Of a stretch of 15,837 nt of DNA, positions 15,325 through 15,837 are shown piece by piece. Every line of letters begins with the position of its first letter. The first letter of the stretch is position 1. A program made the translations under genes and the position numbers. The notes under the pieces are model-generated. The model was not told the origin of the DNA. It saw only the letters and a program-made list of their open reading frames with translations, and searched no databases. Source of the stretch: Pseudomonadota bacterium (GTDB taxonomy: Bacteria > Pseudomonadota > Gammaproteobacteria > Competibacterales > Competibacteraceae); NCBI GenBank assembly GCA_018262135.1, contig JAGTSD010000055.1:1-15837 (forward strand). The letters run 5' to 3'.

Positions 15325-15837
15325 ATGTCCATTGATGACATGAAAAAGCGTGCCGCCGAAGCGGCTCTGGAGTACGTCGAAGACCATGTGATTTTAGGCG
15401 TCGGCACCGGTTCGACGGTCAACCATTTTATTGAGGCTCTGGCCCGTATCAAGCACCGGCTCGATGGCGTGGTGTCGAGTTCGGAGGCGACCACGCAGCG
15501 ATTGAAGGCGCACCGGATTCCGGTACTGGACTTGAATGCTGCCGGGCCGTTGCCGCTGTACGTGGACGGCGCCGATGAAGTGAACCGCCAGTTGCAAATG
15601 ATCAAGGGTGGCGGCGGGGCGCTGACCCGCGAGAAGATCATCGCCGCCGCCAGCGAGCTGTTCGTCTGCATCGCCGATCAAACCAAGCGGGTGGATGTAC
15701 TCGGGACGTTTCCACTGCCGGTCGAAGTCATTCCGATGGCGCGCAGCCACGTGGGGCGCGAGTTGCTCAAGCGCGGCGGCCAGCCGGTGCTGCGCGCAAA
15801 CGTCATCACCGACAACGGCAACCTGATCATTGATGTC
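15325..15837 (+). CDS. rpiA: Ribose-5-phosphate isomerase A (C-terminal part missing)
   Basis: Interconverts ribose-5-phosphate and ribulose-5-phosphate in the non-oxidative pentose phosphate pathway. The frame is open from the ATG to the right edge (171 codons of an expected ~220), so the last ~50 residues lie outside the window. Visible motifs: GVGTGSTV (25-32), SSSEATT (51-57), VDGADEV (80-86), and [12 protein letters not shown] (94-105). The catalytic residues Asp 81, Asp 84, Lys 94 and Glu 103 fall at the same numbers as in E. coli RpiA. The divergent ilvA-rpiA pair is common in gammaproteobacteria. No promoter can be placed in the 33 bp gap, so it probably lies within the ilvA 5' end. 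Confidence 0.96.
   Translation, partial: MSIDDMKKRAAEAALEYVEDHVILGVGTGSTVNHFIEALARIKHRLDGVVSSSEATTQRLKAHRIPVLDLNAAGPLPLYVDGADEVNRQLQMIKGGGGALTREKIIAAASELFVCIADQTKRVDVLGTFPLPVEVIPMARSHVGRELLKRGGQPVLRANVITDNGNLIIDV

Overview
This window is a high-GC chromosomal segment of a gammaproteobacterium. The evidence is the zapA-ssrS(6S RNA)-ygfA arrangement, the ygfB-pepP-ubi order, a glyQ-glyS-gmhB-plsC block like that of pseudomonads, an LptD/amgK/murU neighbourhood, and protein sequences closest in memory to Pseudomonas and E. coli. The genus cannot be named from the sequence alone. Almost everything here is core housekeeping. I see no phage, insertion sequence, CRISPR array, toxin-antitoxin or defence module, and I do not claim an undescribed system.

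Layout. Positions 1-258 (minus) hold the 5' end of lptD (LPS export to the outer membrane). Divergent from it, amgK and murU (342-2005, plus, overlapping by 4 nt) encode the MurNAc-recycling route. A long minus-strand run follows from about 12145 down to 2056. In transcription order it is ygfB, pepP, a ubiI-type hydroxylase, an ABC-2 exporter (ATPase plus permease), glyQ, glyS, gmhB, plsC and phoU. Spacers are mostly short or overlapping, and no clear intrinsic terminator is visible inside the run. The right part (plus) has a small coiled-coil gene and zapA (cell division), then 6S RNA, a strong intrinsic terminator, and ygfA (folate). ygfA converges on ilvA (minus), and the two stop codons share one TTAA. 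Divergent from ilvA, rpiA runs off the right edge.

Functional themes. Envelope building is represented by lptD, gmhB (heptose for LPS core), plsC (phospholipid) and amgK-murU (peptidoglycan recycling). Translation is represented by glyQS, quinone biosynthesis by the ubi hydroxylase, and cell division by zapA. Growth-phase control of RNA polymerase is represented by 6S RNA.

Most interesting non-coding signal. A near-perfect ParB-binding parS site (GGTTTCACGTGAAACA, 4176-4191; 15 of 16 bases of the consensus) lies between glyS and gmhB. It suggests that this locus is origin-proximal and part of the chromosome segregation centromere. Directly beside it is a long imperfect hairpin built of repeated CACGGAA units.

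Other points worth a look: a degenerate zinc loop in GmhB; a Glu-to-Lys change in a PhoU metal motif; a 15-residue internal duplication over the fifth metal-ligand region of PepP; a 6S terminator only 16 nt upstream of the ygfA start codon; a possible leaderless mRNA for the zapA operon; and an ABC exporter sitting in the ubi locus, which has no ubiH.
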